Assembly: GCF_014208045.1 (NCBI RefSeq)
Contig: NZ_JACHML010000001.1
Span: 2,976,001 to 3,040,000 of the forward strand
Direction of reading: 5' to 3'
Length of the DNA stretch: 64,000 bases
Source: Microbacterium thalassium
GTDB taxonomy: Bacteria > Actinomycetota > Actinomycetes > Actinomycetales > Microbacteriaceae
Positions 7,086-18,017 of the stretch are shown here, piece by piece; the stretch's first letter is position 1; every line of letters begins with the position of its first letter. The translations under genes and the position numbers were made by a program. The notes beneath the pieces were generated by a model. The model did no database searches. It was not told the DNA's origin and saw only the letters and a program-made list of their open reading frames with translations.

Positions 7086-8417
7086 TCAGTACCAGAAGCT
7101 CAGCCGCGGCTGACGGTGCCAGCCGAACACGCGCGACGCGGCCCGGACGTCGGAGCAGCGGATGCGCCCGGCCGCCGCCAGCATCGCGACCGACGCGCCG
7201 CCGAGGAGCATCGCCGACAGCTCCGCCACCCCGAGGCTCATGGTCACGGCTCCCTCCGGCGCCGCGCCCGGGCGCACGATGCCGCGCCCCTCGGCATCGG
7301 CCTCGAGCACGAAGTCGCCGCCGGCGATGCCGAGCCGGTCCTCGACCGTGAGCGCGACGACGCCCGCGGCTCCGAACGTGCGGCCCTCGAGCGCGCCGCG
7401 GACGTCGAGGACCCGCACGTAGTGGTGATCGCTCACGGTGATCGTCGCCGCACGCTGATCGGAGATCATCCACAGCAGCGGCTCGTCGACCGCCAGCTCC
7501 GACGCGCGGACCTCGCCGATCAGGTCGAGCTCGACGATGCAGCGCCACAGGGCGGCGTAGGCGTCGTCGGTGGCCGCGACGAGGTGGGTGACGGTCGCCG
7601 ACGACGCGGGATAGTCGTCGGGGTTCTCGCGGACGGTGTACAGCGCGACGCCCTGCACCTCCCCCGCCGCGTCGGCGTACCGGACCGCGCGCACGGTCCC
7701 GGGATCCTTCGCGTCGGGGCGTGTGCCGGCCAGCGAGTCCCACAGCGCCGCCGGCACGCCGACCTCTCCCGGCGTGCGCAGCCGCACGCGCTCGTGCACC
7801 GCCGCGGCGAGCGCTCGCGCCGTCGTGCGCGAGACGAAGTCGACGCGGCCGTCCGGGACGGGTCCGGTCCACGTCGCGCGCTTGGTGTTCAACCGCCATG
7901 ACGCGGCCGCCGCCGCCGGCGCGAAGCCGAAGCGCCCGTAGATAGTGGACTCGCTCACCGTGAGGGACGCCACCGGGACGCCGAGGGCCGCCGCCTCGCG
8001 CAGCTCGCCCTCGAGCATGGCCCGCGCGATGCCGCGGCGACGATGGGTCGGTGCGACGGTGACGGCCGAGATCGCGCACGTGGGCACCGCCCGTTCGCCG
8101 GGCACCGTCAGCTGCGCGATCCAGGATCCGATCGTGCCGACGGGGATCTCGGGCATGGCGCCGGTCGCGTCGTAGACGCCGGTCGGCCGACGGTGCCCGG
8201 CGCGCTCCCACGAGGCGTCGATCTGCGCGTCGGTACGCTCGGAGTCCAGGAACCCGCGCGCCGTCGCCTGCAGCCAGGCCGCATACGCGGCGCGGTCGTC
8301 CTGCCCGACGCGCCTCACCTCGAGGCCGCCGGCGGACAGCGCCGCGCTCGCGGCGTCATCGACGGGGGCGTCCAGCCACGCCCGTGCGAGGGGATCGCCG
8401 GCGGCGGTGGTCGTCAT
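7086..8417 (-). CDS. Eis-like GNAT N-acetyltransferase
   Basis: 443 aa, the length of the Eis family. An N-terminal GNAT domain has the acetyl-CoA pyrophosphate loop VTVAPTHRRRGIARAML (residues about 120-136). A second GNAT-like domain and a C-terminal SCP2-like sterol-carrier fold follow. The protein ends in FWY with a free carboxylate, as in mycobacterial Eis, where the C-terminal carboxyl takes part in catalysis. Eis enzymes acetylate amines of many substrates, including aminoglycosides in some species; the substrate here is unknown. Monocistronic, downstream of ispE on the same strand with a 27-nt gap. Confidence 0.88.
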   Translation of the reverse strand: MTTTAAGDPLARAWLDAPVDDAASAALSAGGLEVRRVGQDDRAAYAAWLQATARGFLDSERTDAQIDASWERAGHRRPTGVYDATGAMPEIPVGTIGSWIAQLTVPGERAVPTCAISAVTVAPTHRRRGIARAMLEGELREAAALGVPVASLTVSESTIYGRFGFAPAAAAASWRLNTKRATWTGPVPDGRVDFVSRTTARALAAAVHERVRLRTPGEVGVPAALWDSLAGTRPDAKDPGTVRAVRYADAAGEVQGVALYTVRENPDDYPASSATVTHLVAATDDAYAALWRCIVELDLIGEVRASELAVDEPLLWMISDQRAATITVSDHHYVRVLDVRGALEGRTFGAAGVVALTVEDRLGIAGGDFVLEADAEGRGIVRPGAAPEGAVTMSLGVAELSAMLLGGASVAMLAAAGRIRCSDVRAASRVFGWHRQPRLSFWY

Positions 8418-8444
8418 GAGGGACTCCTTCGGAGAGGATGCCGA

Positions 8445-9370
8445 TCAGCGCGCGAGCACGCGCGCGCCCGCCACGGGACCGTGGACGTGCAGGGCGACGT
8501 GGCCGGCGGCCGACAGCGTGACCTGGAGATCGAGCGCCGCGGCGGGATCGGACGCCAGGAACGCGATCGTGGGGCCGGAGCCCGACACGAAGCCGACCAG
8601 CGCGCCGGCCCGCTCGCCGGCCTCGAGCACGTCGCCCAGGTCCGGGCGCAGGCTCAGCGCAGCCGGCTGGAGGTCGTTGCGGGTGCGGGCGGCGAGCGCC
8701 GCGGCGTTGCCCGCCCGCAGGGCCTGCAGCACCTCGGGGTCGACCCCGGGCACCGCCCGCGGGGGCGCGATGTCGGGCTGCGCGCGCATCGCGTCGAGGT
8801 GGCCGTAGACCTCGGGGGTCGACAGGCCCGTGTCGCTGGTGACCATGACCCACTCGAACCGTCCCTGGGCCAGGGCCGGGCTCAGCTGGTCCCCGCGACC
8901 GGTGCCGATGGCCGTGCCGCCCATCAGCGCGAACGGCACGTCGGCGCCGAGCCGCGCCGCCAGGCGCTGCAGCTCCGCGGAGCCCAGCTGCCCGCCCCAC
9001 AGCGCGTCGCACGCCACGAGCGCGGCCGCGGCATCCGCCGATCCGCCTCCCATGCCGCCGGCCACCGGGACGTTCTTGACGATGTCGAGGTGCACGCCGC
9101 CGTCGTACCCGATGCGCTGCGCGACCATGCGCGCGGCCCGGAGCGCCAGGTTCCGGTCGTCGGCGGGGACGCCCGAGACATCGACGCTGCCCGAGACCGA
9201 GAGCGTGAAGTCGTCCGAGGGCTCCGCCCACACGTCCTCGTACAGCGACACGGCCTGGTACGCCGACGCCACGTCGTGGTAGCCGTCCTCGTGGACGTCC
9301 CCCACCTCGAAGAAGACGTTGAGCTTGCCCGGCGCCCGCACATGGACGCGCTCGGATGCGACGGGGAGGG

Positions 9371-9374
<4 letters not shown>
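8445..9374 (-). CDS. ispE: 4-diphosphocytidyl-2-C-methyl-D-erythritol kinase (IspE)
   Basis: 309 aa. GHMP kinase of the MEP isoprenoid pathway, phosphorylating the 2-hydroxyl of CDP-methylerythritol. Visible motifs are the substrate-end VRAPGKLNVFFEVG, the ATP-binding glycine loop PVAGGMGGGSADAAAAL and the C-terminal FVSGSGPTIAF. The GTG start overlaps the stop of the aldo/keto reductase by 4 nt (GTGA), so the two are cotranscribed and coupled. In many actinobacteria ispE directly follows rsmA; here three other genes separate them. Confidence 0.95.
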
Positions 9375-10438
<1,064 letters not shown>

Positions 10439-10444
10439 GCTCCG

Positions 10445-10450
10445 AGGCTA
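10445..10450 (-). promoter_or_regulatory. -10 hexamer of the aldo/keto reductase (leaderless)
   Basis: TAGCCT on the minus strand with a 6-nt spacer (CGGAGC) to ATG at 10438. Confidence 0.55.
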
Positions 10451-10535
10451 GCGCCCGGGAAACGTCGCCGTAATAGAGCACGCCTAGTGTGTGGCCACCG
10501 GCCGCCAGCCCCCCGACCGGTGACGAGGAGACGCC

Positions 10536-12122
10536 ATGCCCGCACTGTCCGCTCTGCCCCCGCTCCCGGCGCCGTCGATCGGACTGCTCGATCGCGACGA
10601 CGTCGTGCTCGAGCGCGGCATGCTGCACCTGGTGCACCGGTCGATCACTCCCGACGACGCCCGCATCGCCGATCTGCTGCTGGTCGCGGCGGCGCTCGAG
10701 GACGCCGGCGTCGAGCCGCTGCTGATCCGCCAGGACCTCCGGCGCCCCGCCCTCGCGGTCGACATCGACGCCGCCCCGGCGGCCCTCGCGGCGCTGTCGG
10801 CCGTCGCCGCGACCGAGCCGCTGTACGCCAAGGCCAAGAACCGGGCCGCCGTCCTCGCGCCGGACGCACGCGTGCCCGACGGCAAGCCGACGACGATCCG
10901 CTTCTTCCGGCCGCGCATCACCGCCGAGGGCGGCCTGCGCTACGGCGCGTCGGCCGGGGCGCGCGTGGAATTCTGGCGCTTCGGCGACGACGCCGTCGAC
11001 GCCCCGTCGGCCAACGCGGTGCTGCGCAAGAGCACGCCGGTCGCCGACATCGCGTTCGACCGCGTCGAGCGCTACGGTCGCACCTGGCGCACCGTGGCGG
11101 GCATGTTCGATCCCCAGCCGGACGAGTTCACCGGCGAGGTCGATCTCGTGTTCTCGTGGGTGGACGGCTCCTCGAGCGAGTTCCAGCGCCAGCGCGCGGC
11201 GCAGATGGCCGAGTACGTCGTCGGCGAGGGCGACGAGGGCGCGGCCCGCTACCGGCACGTGGACGAGCTGCGCTACGCGCTGCGCAGCGTCCACATGCAC
11301 GCGCCGTGGGTGCGGCGCATCTTCATCGCCACCGACTCCCCCGCGCCGTCCTGGCTGGCCGACCACCCGAAGGTGACGATCGTGCGCAGCGAGGAGTTCT
11401 TCGCCGACCCGAGCGTCCTTCCCACGCACAACTCGCACGCGGTCGAGGCGCAGCTGCACCGCATCCCGGGCATCGCCGAGCACTTCCTGTATTCCAACGA
11501 CGACATGTTCTTCGGCCGCGCCGTCGAGCCGGAGCTGTTCTTCACGTCGGCCGGCGTCACGAAGTTCGTCGAATGCGGCGTGCGCATCGGCGCGGGTGAG
11601 CCGGCGACCCACCGCAGCGGTCACGACAACGGCCTGCGGGTGAACCGCGGGCTGCTGCGCGAGCGCTTCGGCCGTTCGATCGTGCGCGACCTCGAACACT
11701 GCGCGACGCCGCTGCGCCGCAGTGTCATGGCCGAGCTCGAGGAGACCTTCGCCGAGGACTTCGCGCGCACGGCCGCCTCGCGCTTCCGCAGCGCCACCGA
11801 CATCTCGGTGACCAACAGCCTGTATCACTACTACGCGCTGATGACCGGTCGCGCGGTGGCGACGCGGCGCCCCCGTGTCGAGTACGTCCAGACCACGCTG
11901 GCCAACTCGCTGCGGCGCATGGAGCGTCTGGCCGAGCGCACGGACGTGGACATGTTCTGCCTCAACGACGGCGGCTCGAGCGAAGTGCCCGAGGAGCTGC
12001 GCGTGCCGGCGCTGCGCGCGACCCTGGAGCGGATGTTCCCGGTGCGGGCCCCGTGGGAGAAGGCCGAGGTCAGCGAAGAAGTGCGCCGTGCACGCTCGGC
12101 GCATCCCGCCGGGCGGGGCTGA
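10536..12122 (+). CDS. Stealth-family sugar-phosphate transferase (CpsY-like)
   Basis: 528 aa. It carries the Stealth conserved regions: CR1 [13 protein letters not shown] (residues 201-213), CR2 from about 238 ([20 protein letters not shown] through [10 protein letters not shown]) and CR3 around [13 protein letters not shown] (near 370). Stealth proteins are hexose-1-phosphate transferases that join sugars through phosphodiester bonds in capsules or wall polymers. The ribosome site is GAGGAG (10525-10530). A possible -10 TAGTGT lies at 10485-10490. The gene stands alone among reverse-strand genes without other capsule genes nearby, and its 3' end overlaps the convergent metallophosphoesterase by 53 nt. 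Confidence 0.88.
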   Translation: MPALSALPPLPAPSIGLLDRDDVVLERGMLHLVHRSITPDDARIADLLLVAAALEDAGVEPLLIRQDLRRPALAVDIDAAPAALAALSAVAATEPLYAKAKNRAAVLAPDARVPDGKPTTIRFFRPRITAEGGLRYGASAGARVEFWRFGDDAVDAPSANAVLRKSTPVADIAFDRVERYGRTWRTVAGMFDPQPDEFTGEVDLVFSWVDGSSSEFQRQRAAQMAEYVVGEGDEGAARYRHVDELRYALRSVHMHAPWVRRIFIATDSPAPSWLADHPKVTIVRSEEFFADPSVLPTHNSHAVEAQLHRIPGIAEHFLYSNDDMFFGRAVEPELFFTSAGVTKFVECGVRIGAGEPATHRSGHDNGLRVNRGLLRERFGRSIVRDLEHCATPLRRSVMAELEETFAEDFARTAASRFRSATDISVTNSLYHYYALMTGRAVATRRPRVEYVQTTLANSLRRMERLAERTDVDMFCLNDGGSSEVPEELRVPALRATLERMFPVRAPWEKAEVSEEVRRARSAHPAGRG

Positions 12123-12987
12123 GCTCGGCCACCCCGGCGGCGCGCAGGCGCCGCAGCGCCTCGTCCGGGGCGATGTACTCGAGCGTGTGCGGCACGTCGA
12201 CGGGCACGACCGAGTGCACGACGGTGTCGTCGTACAGGTGCACGAGGTTGAAGGCCTGCGCGCCGTCCTGCGGGCGCGTGCCGCCGGTGGGGACCGTGAG
12301 GTCCTGCGCGTAGCAGGTCGACGAGGCCACCGACACCGGGATGCCCGCGAACGTCGCGAACGTCGAGTAGTGCAGGTGGCCGGCGATGATGGCGCGCACG
12401 TCGGTGCCGCGCAGCACGCGCGCGAGCCGGCGCTGGTCGCGCAGCTCGACGCTCGCCGCCAGCGGCAGCACGCTCGGGACTGGCGGGTGGTGCATCGCGA
12501 GGATGGTCCCCAGCGGCGCAGGCGTCGCCAGGACCTCGCCGAGCCACTCCAGCTGCTCATCCCGCAGCTGTCCGTGATGCTCGCCGGGAACCGTCGAGTC
12601 GAGGGTGATCAGGCGCAGGCCGTCCAGCTCGTCGACGCGGTCGACCGGACGCATGTCGGCGGACGGGTCGTCGAGCAGCTCGGCGCGGAACGCCGCGCGG
12701 TCGTCGTGGTTCCCCATCACCCAGAACACGCGCGTGCCGAGGCGCTCGGCGAACGGCTCGACGAGGTCGCGCAGGTCGGCGTAGGCGCGCGCCTCGCCGA
12801 GGTCGGCCAGGTCGCCGGTGAACACGACCGCGTCGGGGCGGATGCCGGTGCCCTCGATCGCCCGCAGCGCGCGCTCGAGCCGCTCGGCGCCGTCGACGAG
12901 GTCGAACAGGCGCGAGTCGGCGCGCAGGTGGGTGTCGCTGATGTGCAGCAGCACGCGCTCCGGGGCCGGATACTCGGCGGTCCGCAT
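12070..12987 (-). CDS. Metallophosphoesterase (CpdA/Icc-like phosphodiesterase)
   Basis: 305 aa. Calcineurin-like two-metal phosphoesterase with every block present: DTH ([10 protein letters not shown]), GDLAD, GNHDD, MHHPP and GHLHYSTF. The family contains cyclic-nucleotide phosphodiesterases, and the DTHL/GHLHY pattern fits class III cNMP phosphodiesterases. ATG at 12987 has GGAGGAG 8 nt upstream; a longer in-frame start at 13053 would reach into the spacer and is less likely. Last codons overlap the Stealth gene on the other strand. Confidence 0.88.
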   Translation of the reverse strand: MRTAEYPAPERVLLHISDTHLRADSRLFDLVDGAERLERALRAIEGTGIRPDAVVFTGDLADLGEARAYADLRDLVEPFAERLGTRVFWVMGNHDDRAAFRAELLDDPSADMRPVDRVDELDGLRLITLDSTVPGEHHGQLRDEQLEWLGEVLATPAPLGTILAMHHPPVPSVLPLAASVELRDQRRLARVLRGTDVRAIIAGHLHYSTFATFAGIPVSVASSTCYAQDLTVPTGGTRPQDGAQAFNLVHLYDDTVVHSVVPVDVPHTLEYIAPDEALRRLRAAGVAELSPARRDAPSVHGALLR

Positions 12988-13106
12988 CCGCTCATCTCCT
13001 CCGCCTCGCGGTCGGAACGAGGCTTCGGGGAATGTTACAGGCATGTTTCGCACTCGGCGGCCACCGGCGCGTGAACACTCGGCGAATTCGCCGTGGCGGG
13101 CGGGCC

Positions 13107-13952
13107 TCAGCCGGCGGTGACGGCGATGCGCACGAAGTCCTCGACCGACAGCTCCTCACCGCGCGCGGTGGGCGCGACACCAGCCCGCTCGAGCAGCTCG
13201 GACGCCTGGGCGGCCGTGCCGCCGAGGGTCGCGGCGAGCGCCTGTCGCAGCATCTTGCGCCGCTGCTGGAACGCCGCGTCCACGATCGTGAAGGTGCGGC
13301 GCCGCAGCGCCTCGTCGCCGCGCGGCTCGGCGTCGCGCTCGAAGGCGACCAGCACGCTGTCGACGTTGGGGACCGGCCAGAAGACGTGCCGCGACACGGT
13401 GCCCGCCAGGCGCCACGGGCCGTACCACGCGGCCTTGACGCTCGGGGCGCCGTAGACCTTGGATCCGGGCGGGGCCGCCAGGCGCTCCCCGACCTCGGAC
13501 TGCACCATGACGACGCCGCGCTGAAGCCCCGGGAACGTCTCGAGGAAGTGCAGCAGGACCGGGACGCTGACGTTGTAGGGCAGGTTCGCCACCAGCACCG
13601 TCGGGTCGCCGGGAAGCTCCCTCACGCGCAGCGCATCGGCGTCCACGACCCTGAGGGCGTCATCCGGCACGCCGTGGGCGGCGGCGGTGGCGGGCAGCCG
13701 CTCGGCCAGGCGGTGATCGATCTCCACGGCGGTCACGCTCGCGCCGGTCTCGAGGATCGCCAGCGTCAGCGACCCGAGCCCGGGCCCGACCTCGACGACA
13801 CGCTCGCCCGCGCGGACGTCCGCGACGTGGACGATCTTGCGGACCGTGTTCGCGTCGACGACGAAGTTCTGCCCCAGCTTCTTGGTCGGGGTGACGTCGA
13901 GTTCGGCGGCGAGGGCGCGGATCTCGGCGGCGCCGAGGAGAGACACGGACAT
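13107..13952 (-). CDS. rsmA: 16S rRNA dimethyladenosine transferase (RsmA/KsgA)
   Basis: 281 aa. SAM-dependent N6,N6-dimethylation of the two adjacent adenines at the 3' end of 16S rRNA. Motifs seen are [10 protein letters not shown] at the N-terminus, the SAM loop [11 protein letters not shown], acidic VEID, and the catalytic [10 protein letters not shown]. Length is normal. The ATG lies 6 nt behind TACAGT. Divergent from the MFS transporter with only 54 nt between the two starts. Confidence 0.96.
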   Translation of the reverse strand: MSVSLLGAAEIRALAAELDVTPTKKLGQNFVVDANTVRKIVHVADVRAGERVVEVGPGLGSLTLAILETGASVTAVEIDHRLAERLPATAAAHGVPDDALRVVDADALRVRELPGDPTVLVANLPYNVSVPVLLHFLETFPGLQRGVVMVQSEVGERLAAPPGSKVYGAPSVKAAWYGPWRLAGTVSRHVFWPVPNVDSVLVAFERDAEPRGDEALRRRTFTIVDAAFQQRRKMLRQALAATLGGTAAQASELLERAGVAPTARGEELSVEDFVRIAVTAG

Positions 13953-13958
13953 GCGTTC

Positions 13959-13964
13959 ACTGTA
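13959..13964 (-). promoter_or_regulatory. -10 hexamer of rsmA (leaderless)
   Basis: TACAGT on the minus strand, spacer GAACGC, then ATG at 13952. Confidence 0.55.
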
Positions 13965-13993
13965 CCCAGCGGCCGATCGGCGTCCGGTGTCAC

Positions 13994-13999
13994 TAGGGT
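13994..13999 (+). promoter_or_regulatory. -10 hexamer of the sugar MFS transporter
   Basis: TAGGGT, 7 nt before the GTG at 14007. The alternative GTG at 13998 overlaps this hexamer, which argues for 14007. Confidence 0.45.
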
Positions 14000-14006
14000 G
14001 ACGACT

Positions 14007-15458
14007 GTGACCGCGAGCGATGCGATTCCCGCCGACTCCTTCTCGATGAAGAGCCCCTATGGCCGCCGCGCCATCGGCCTTTCCGTCGCCGCGGCCGTCG
14101 GCGGCTTCCTGTTCGGCTTCGACTCGTCCGTCGTCAACGGCGCCGTCGAGTCCATCCAGTCGGACTTCTCCCTGAACGACGTCGTCGTCGGCCTCGTCGT
14201 GGCCATCGCGCTGCTCGGCTGCGCCGCCGGCGCCATGATCGCCGGGAACCTCGCCGACCGGTGGGGCCGCCTGCGCGTCATGCTGCTGGGCGCGATCATG
14301 TTCTTCGTCAGCTCCCTGGGGGCGGGGCTCGCGTTCAGCGTGTGGGATCTGGCGCTGTGGCGTGTCGTCGGCGGCCTCGGCATCGGCATCGCCTCGGTGG
14401 TCGCCCCCGCCTACATCGCCGAGATCGCCCCCAAGCAGATCCGCGGGAGCCTCGCGTCGCTGCAGCAGCTGGCGATCACGATCGGCATCTTCGCGGCGCT
14501 GCTGAGCGACTTCGTCCTCGAAGGCGCCGCCGGCGGACCCGACAACGTCCTGTGGCTGGGCCTGGAGGCCTGGCGGTGGATGTTCATCGTCGGCGTGGTG
14601 CCCGCGGCGGTCTACGGCATCCTGTCGTTCACGGTGCCCGAGTCGCCGCGCTTCCTCATCACCCAGGGCCGCACCGACGAGGCGCGCGCGATCTTCTCGC
14701 GGCTCGTGCCCGCCGTCGATCTCGAGAAGACGATGAACGAGCTCGTCGGCGCCATCGAGACCGATCAGCGCAACGCGAGCGCGTCGCTGCGGGGACCGGT
14801 GCTGGGGCTCCAGCCGATCGTGTGGATCGGCATCATCCTGTCGGTGTTCCAGCAGTTCGTCGGCATCAACGTGATCTTCTACTACTCCACGAGCCTGTGG
14901 AACTCCGTCGGCATGACCAATTCGGCCCTCATCAGCGTCGTCACGAGCATCACCAACGTGCTCGTCACGTTCGTGGCGATCTTCCTGGTCGACCGGCTCG
15001 GCCGCAAGCCCATCCTGCTGACCGGCTCGGCGGCGATGGCGGCGTCCCTCGGGCTGATGGCGATCTCGTTCCTGTTCGCCGAGGGCTCCGGATCCGACGT
15101 GACCCTGCCCGATCCGTGGGGCGCGATCGCGCTCGTGGCGGCGAACCTCTTCGTCATCGGGTTCGGCGCGTCGTGGGGACCGCTGGTCTGGGTGCTCCTC
15201 GGCGAGATCTTCCCCAGCCGCATCCGCGCGAAGGCGCTCGGGGTGGCCGCCGGCGCACAGTGGATCGCGAACTTCCTCATCACCATGACCTTCCCGGCGA
15301 TGTCCGGGTGGTCGCTGCCGCTGACCTACGGCATGTACGCCGCGTTCGCGGCCCTGTCGTTCGTGTTCGTCCTGTGGCGCATCCCCGAGACCAAGGGCAT
15401 GGCGCTCGAGCAGGCCGAGACGCTGTTCACGCGCAAGGGCGCCGCGAGCCGGGACTGA
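14007..15458 (+). CDS. Sugar porter MFS transporter
   Basis: 483 aa, 12 predicted membrane helices. Sugar-porter signatures are clear: [15 protein letters not shown] in helix 1, [11 protein letters not shown] between helices 2 and 3, a PESPRFL motif, [13 protein letters not shown] in helix 7, VDRLGRKP, and PETKGM at the end. Closest in pattern to proton-coupled xylose/galactose/inositol symporters, so import of a monosaccharide or inositol is likely; the sugar cannot be read from the sequence. GTG 14007 is preferred over the in-frame GTG at 13998. Confidence 0.93.
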   Translation: MTASDAIPADSFSMKSPYGRRAIGLSVAAAVGGFLFGFDSSVVNGAVESIQSDFSLNDVVVGLVVAIALLGCAAGAMIAGNLADRWGRLRVMLLGAIMFFVSSLGAGLAFSVWDLALWRVVGGLGIGIASVVAPAYIAEIAPKQIRGSLASLQQLAITIGIFAALLSDFVLEGAAGGPDNVLWLGLEAWRWMFIVGVVPAAVYGILSFTVPESPRFLITQGRTDEARAIFSRLVPAVDLEKTMNELVGAIETDQRNASASLRGPVLGLQPIVWIGIILSVFQQFVGINVIFYYSTSLWNSVGMTNSALISVVTSITNVLVTFVAIFLVDRLGRKPILLTGSAAMAASLGLMAISFLFAEGSGSDVTLPDPWGAIALVAANLFVIGFGASWGPLVWVLLGEIFPSRIRAKALGVAAGAQWIANFLITMTFPAMSGWSLPLTYGMYAAFAALSFVFVLWRIPETKGMALEQAETLFTRKGAASRD

Positions 15459-15473
15459 CCGCGGCGCGGCGGC

Positions 15474-16352
15474 TCAGTCCTCGAACGCGCCGTAGACCTC
15501 GCGCGTGTTCGCGGCGATCTGCGCCGCCAGCTCATCGGCGTCCACGCCGAGCTCGGCGGCCAGGAAGCGCACCGTCACCGGGATCAGGTACGGCGCGTTC
15601 GGGCGGCCCCGGTGGGGCGTGGGCGTCAGGAACGGCGCGTCGGTCTCGACCAGGATGCGCTCGCGCGGCGTCACGGCGAGCGCGTCGCGCAGGTTCTGCG
15701 CGTTCTTGAAGGTCACGTTGCCGGCGAAGGACAGGTAGTAGCCGCGGTCGGCGGCGACGCGGGCCATCGCCTCATCGCCCGAGAAGCAGTGGAACACGGT
15801 GCGGTCGGGCGCGCCGGCGCGCTCGAGGGTCTCGAGGACGGCGTCGTGGGCGTCGCGGTCGTGGATCTGCATCGCGATGCCGTGCTTCTTCGCCAGCGCG
15901 ATGTGCGCCTCGAAGCTCTCGAACTGGGCGGGGAGCCCCTCTTCGCCGGTGCGGAAGAAGTCCAGCCCCGTCTCGCCGATGGCGCGCACGCGCGGCTGCG
16001 CGGCGAGCTCGTCGATGACGGCGATCGCCTCGTCGAGGCGGCCGGCCTCGGCGTACGCGGGAGCCTCGTTCGGGTGGATCGCGACGGCCGCGAGGACGCG
16101 CGGGTGGGAGGCCGCGGCCCAGGCCGACCAGCGGCTGGACTCGATGTCGCCGCCGGCCTGCACGACGCCGATGACGCCGACCGCATCGGCGCGCTCGAGC
16201 TGCTCGTCCAGCGACAGCCCCACGCCGTCCTCGATCTCGAGGTGCGCGTGGTTGTCGTAGGTGGGCGCGCCCAGCGGCTCGGGCGCCGGCGGGTACGACG
16301 TGTCCCGCGAGCCCTTCTCGCGCGTGCGCACGTAGTTCGACGGGTCGGTCAT
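15474..16352 (-). CDS. tatD: TatD-family metal-dependent DNase
   Basis: 292 aa amidohydrolase-fold nuclease. It keeps the metal ligands of the family: DNHAHLE (HxH), GETGLDFF (Glu), IHDRDAHD (His), FHCFSGD (His) and ETDAPFL (Asp). The start ATG shares one base with the stop of metG (TGATG), so tatD is cotranscribed and probably translated by re-initiation. The pair metG-tatD upstream of rsmA is common in bacteria. Slightly extended N-terminus (about 35 residues) before the HxH motif. Confidence 0.93.
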   Translation of the reverse strand: MTDPSNYVRTREKGSRDTSYPPAPEPLGAPTYDNHAHLEIEDGVGLSLDEQLERADAVGVIGVVQAGGDIESSRWSAWAAASHPRVLAAVAIHPNEAPAYAEAGRLDEAIAVIDELAAQPRVRAIGETGLDFFRTGEEGLPAQFESFEAHIALAKKHGIAMQIHDRDAHDAVLETLERAGAPDRTVFHCFSGDEAMARVAADRGYYLSFAGNVTFKNAQNLRDALAVTPRERILVETDAPFLTPTPHRGRPNAPYLIPVTVRFLAAELGVDADELAAQIAANTREVYGAFED

Positions 16353-17929
16353 CAGGCGTGCTGCTCGACGCGCGGGAACAGCGGCGCGAGGCCGTTGACC
16401 GACGTGCCGGGCTTCAGGGCGCCCCACTGCCCGGCCTCGCGGAGAGGCTGGTCCTGGAGGCGGCCGAGGGTCTCGGCGGCGCCCAGGGCGATCCACAGCT
16501 TCTCGGTCGCGACCGGCATCACCGGGGACAGGAGCGTCGCGAGCGCCCGCAGCCCCTCGGCGGCGGTGTAGAGCACCGTGCCCAGGCGCGGCCGCTGCGC
16601 GTCGTCCTTGGCGAGCGCCCAGGGCTCGTTCTCGGTGATGTAGCCGTTGAGCTCGTCGACGATCGTCCAGATCGCCGAGATGGCCTCGTCGATGCGGAAC
16701 CGCTCGATGGCGTCGTCCGCGGCCGTCGCGGCATCCGCCACCGTCTTCTGGATCGCGAGATCCGCGTCGGCGTACGTGTCCGGCGGCGGGACGATGCCCT
16801 CGTAGTAGCGCTCGATCATCGCCACGGTGCGCGAGGCGAGGTTCCCGAAGCCGTTGGCGAGCTCGGCCTGGTAGCGGGCCGACAGGTCCTCCCACGAGAA
16901 CGAGCCGTCCTGGCCGAACGCGATCGCCGACAGGAAGTAGAACCGGTAGGCGTCCGAGCCGAACACGTCGGTGATCTCGTCGGGGGCGATGCCGGTGAGC
17001 TTGGACTTCGACATCTTCTCGCCGCCGACAAGCAGCCAGCCGTGCGCGAAGACGCCGCGGGGCACCTCCACGCCGGCGGCCATGAGCATGGCCGGCCAGA
17101 TGACGGCGTGGAAGCGCAGGATGTCCTTGCCCACGACGTGGTACGCCGGCCACCGGCGCGCGAACTGCTCGGGGTCGGTGCCGAAGCCGACCGCGGTGGC
17201 GTAGTTCAGCAGCGCATCGACCCACACGTAGATGACGTGCGACTCGTCCCACGGCACCTTGATGCCCCAGTCGAACGTCGAGCGCGAGATCGAGAGATCC
17301 TTCAGGCCGCTCTTGACGAACGAGACCACTTCGTTCTTCGCCGACTCGGGGCGGATGAAGTCCGGCACCGTCTTGTACAGCTCGAGGAGGCGCTCCTGGA
17401 ACTCGCTGAGCTTGAAGAAGTAGTTCTTCTCCTGCAGCAGCTCCAGCGGCTTCGAGTGGATCGCGCAGACCTTCAGGCCCTCGAACGCGCCCGTCCCGTC
17501 GAGGATCTCGCCCTCGGTCTTGAACTCCTCGCAGCCGACGCAGTACAGCGCCTCGAACTCGCCCGCGTAGATGTAGCCGCGGTCGTAGATCGCCTGCACG
17601 AACTCGCGCACGCGCTCCTCGTGACGGGGCTGCGTCGTGCGGATGAAGTCGTCGTTGGCGACGTTCAGCGTCTCCAACAGCGGGTACCACGACTCGGTCA
17701 CGAGCTTGTCGACCCACTCCTGCGGCCCGACGCCGTTGGCGGCGGCGGCGCGCATCATCTTCTGGCCGTGCTCGTCGGTGCCCGTCAGCATCCAGGTGTC
17801 GTCGCCGGCCTGGCGGTGCCAGCGCGCGAGCGTGTCCACCGCCACGGTCGTGTAGCCGTGGCCGATGTGGGGCACGTCGCTCGGGTAGTAGATCGGCGTC
17901 GTGGCATAGAAGGATCGGCCGGAAGTCAC
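16352..17929 (-). CDS. metG: Methionyl-tRNA synthetase
   Basis: 525 aa class I aminoacyl-tRNA synthetase. HIGH motif in DVPHIGHGYT (residues about 20-24) and KMSKS in GGEKMSKSKLTG. Connective-domain cysteines YCVGCEEF are present as a single CxxC, and the second Cys pair of the four-Cys zinc site is absent. The C-terminal EMAP/dimerisation domain of longer MetRS is absent, as usual for actinobacteria. GTG start at 17929 lies exactly 6 nt after TAGAAT, which supports a leaderless mRNA. Confidence 0.97.
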   Translation of the reverse strand: MTSGRSFYATTPIYYPSDVPHIGHGYTTVAVDTLARWHRQAGDDTWMLTGTDEHGQKMMRAAAANGVGPQEWVDKLVTESWYPLLETLNVANDDFIRTTQPRHEERVREFVQAIYDRGYIYAGEFEALYCVGCEEFKTEGEILDGTGAFEGLKVCAIHSKPLELLQEKNYFFKLSEFQERLLELYKTVPDFIRPESAKNEVVSFVKSGLKDLSISRSTFDWGIKVPWDESHVIYVWVDALLNYATAVGFGTDPEQFARRWPAYHVVGKDILRFHAVIWPAMLMAAGVEVPRGVFAHGWLLVGGEKMSKSKLTGIAPDEITDVFGSDAYRFYFLSAIAFGQDGSFSWEDLSARYQAELANGFGNLASRTVAMIERYYEGIVPPPDTYADADLAIQKTVADAATAADDAIERFRIDEAISAIWTIVDELNGYITENEPWALAKDDAQRPRLGTVLYTAAEGLRALATLLSPVMPVATEKLWIALGAAETLGRLQDQPLREAGQWGALKPGTSVNGLAPLFPRVEQHA

Positions 17930-17935
17930 CAGAAG

Positions 17936-17941
17936 ATTCTA
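17936..17941 (-). promoter_or_regulatory. -10 hexamer of metG (leaderless)
   Basis: TAGAAT on the minus strand, spacer CTTCTG, then GTG at 17929. Confidence 0.6.
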
Positions 17942-18017
17942 GTTCGCCCCCGCGCGTCCTCCCGCCGCCGTGACGATCGGGGCCCGCGGACGGTCCCCGG
18001 AAGCCCCCGGCGTCACA

